From Deltaproteobacteria bacterium (GTDB lineage Bacteria > Desulfobacterota > Syntrophia > Syntrophales > UBA2210): a DNA stretch of 5,048 nucleotides. A model generated the notes under the pieces. That model had not been told where the DNA came from and made no database searches. It saw only the letters and a list, made by a program, of their open reading frames with translations. A program made the translations under genes and the position numbers. The DNA lies in NCBI GenBank assembly GCA_019313735.1, contig JAFDAR010000086.1, forward strand, positions 1 to 5,048. The letters run 5' to 3'. Numbering within the stretch: position 1 is the first letter of the stretch; each line of letters opens with the position of its first letter. Below, piece after piece: positions 4,997 to 5,048 of this stretch.

Positions 4997-5048
4997 TGTT
5001 TTCTTGAATGATTGACGGCTATTCACAAGATCGGTACATCATGCTTCC

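Noticed and set aside
5008..5048. A plus-strand frame starting at ATG 5008 and open to the window edge, with a TTGACG sequence at 5012-5017 that might be a divergent -35
   Set aside because: There is no Shine-Dalgarno sequence before the ATG, the matching -10 near 5035 is poor, and only 13 codons are visible.

Overview
The window is almost filled by one co-directional gene cluster on the minus strand. Read in transcription order, from high to low coordinates, it runs: an ftsB/divIC-like cell-division gene, then pilM, pilN, pilO, pilP and pilQ. The last five are the complete alignment and outer-membrane secretin module of a type IV pilus (T4P) machine. No pilin, ATPase, prepilin peptidase or transposon is visible. 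The window holds no RNA gene, CRISPR array or insertion sequence that I can support. The long plus-strand reading frames lie opposite these genes and are shadows.

Organism: a secretin, an inner-membrane alignment complex and PilP imply a diderm Gram-negative bacterium. Moderate GC, the short PilQ, the PilN and PilM motifs and the fused ftsB-pil layout would fit a Desulfobacterota/deltaproteobacterium-like or related environmental lineage. That placement is an impression, not a measurement.

Layout: positions 1-77 lie downstream of pilQ and hold a strong short hairpin with no gene I can support. pilQ (78-1712), pilP (1709-2227), pilO (2199-2798), pilN (2802-3347) and pilM (3344-4411, or 4438 with a TTG start) are packed with 4- and 29-nt overlaps or a 3-nt gap, as expected of a translationally coupled operon. 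The ftsB-like gene (4431-4769) precedes pilM by 19 nt. Positions 4770-5048 are the control region. It holds a perfect TATAAT -10 box with a weak TTGTAT -35, a nested inverted repeat wrapped around that -35, and a transcribed leader with competing inverted-repeat arms. It also holds a possible 45-codon small ORF whose stop codon overlaps the ftsB ribosome binding site.

How the genes work together (family knowledge): cytoplasmic, actin-like PilM binds the N-terminal INLLPYR peptide of PilN. PilN and PilO are bitopic inner-membrane proteins that pair in the periplasm. PilP bridges PilN/PilO to the periplasmic N0 domain of PilQ. PilQ is the outer-membrane ring through which the pilus passes.

The most notable points are: a PilQ that appears to lack the usual N1 (Secretin_N) domain and carries a clear lipobox; a PilP whose lipobox is non-canonical; a division gene leading the pilus operon; and the unusually structured promoter and leader. 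I see no wholly new system here. The novelty is in the variant secretin and the control region.
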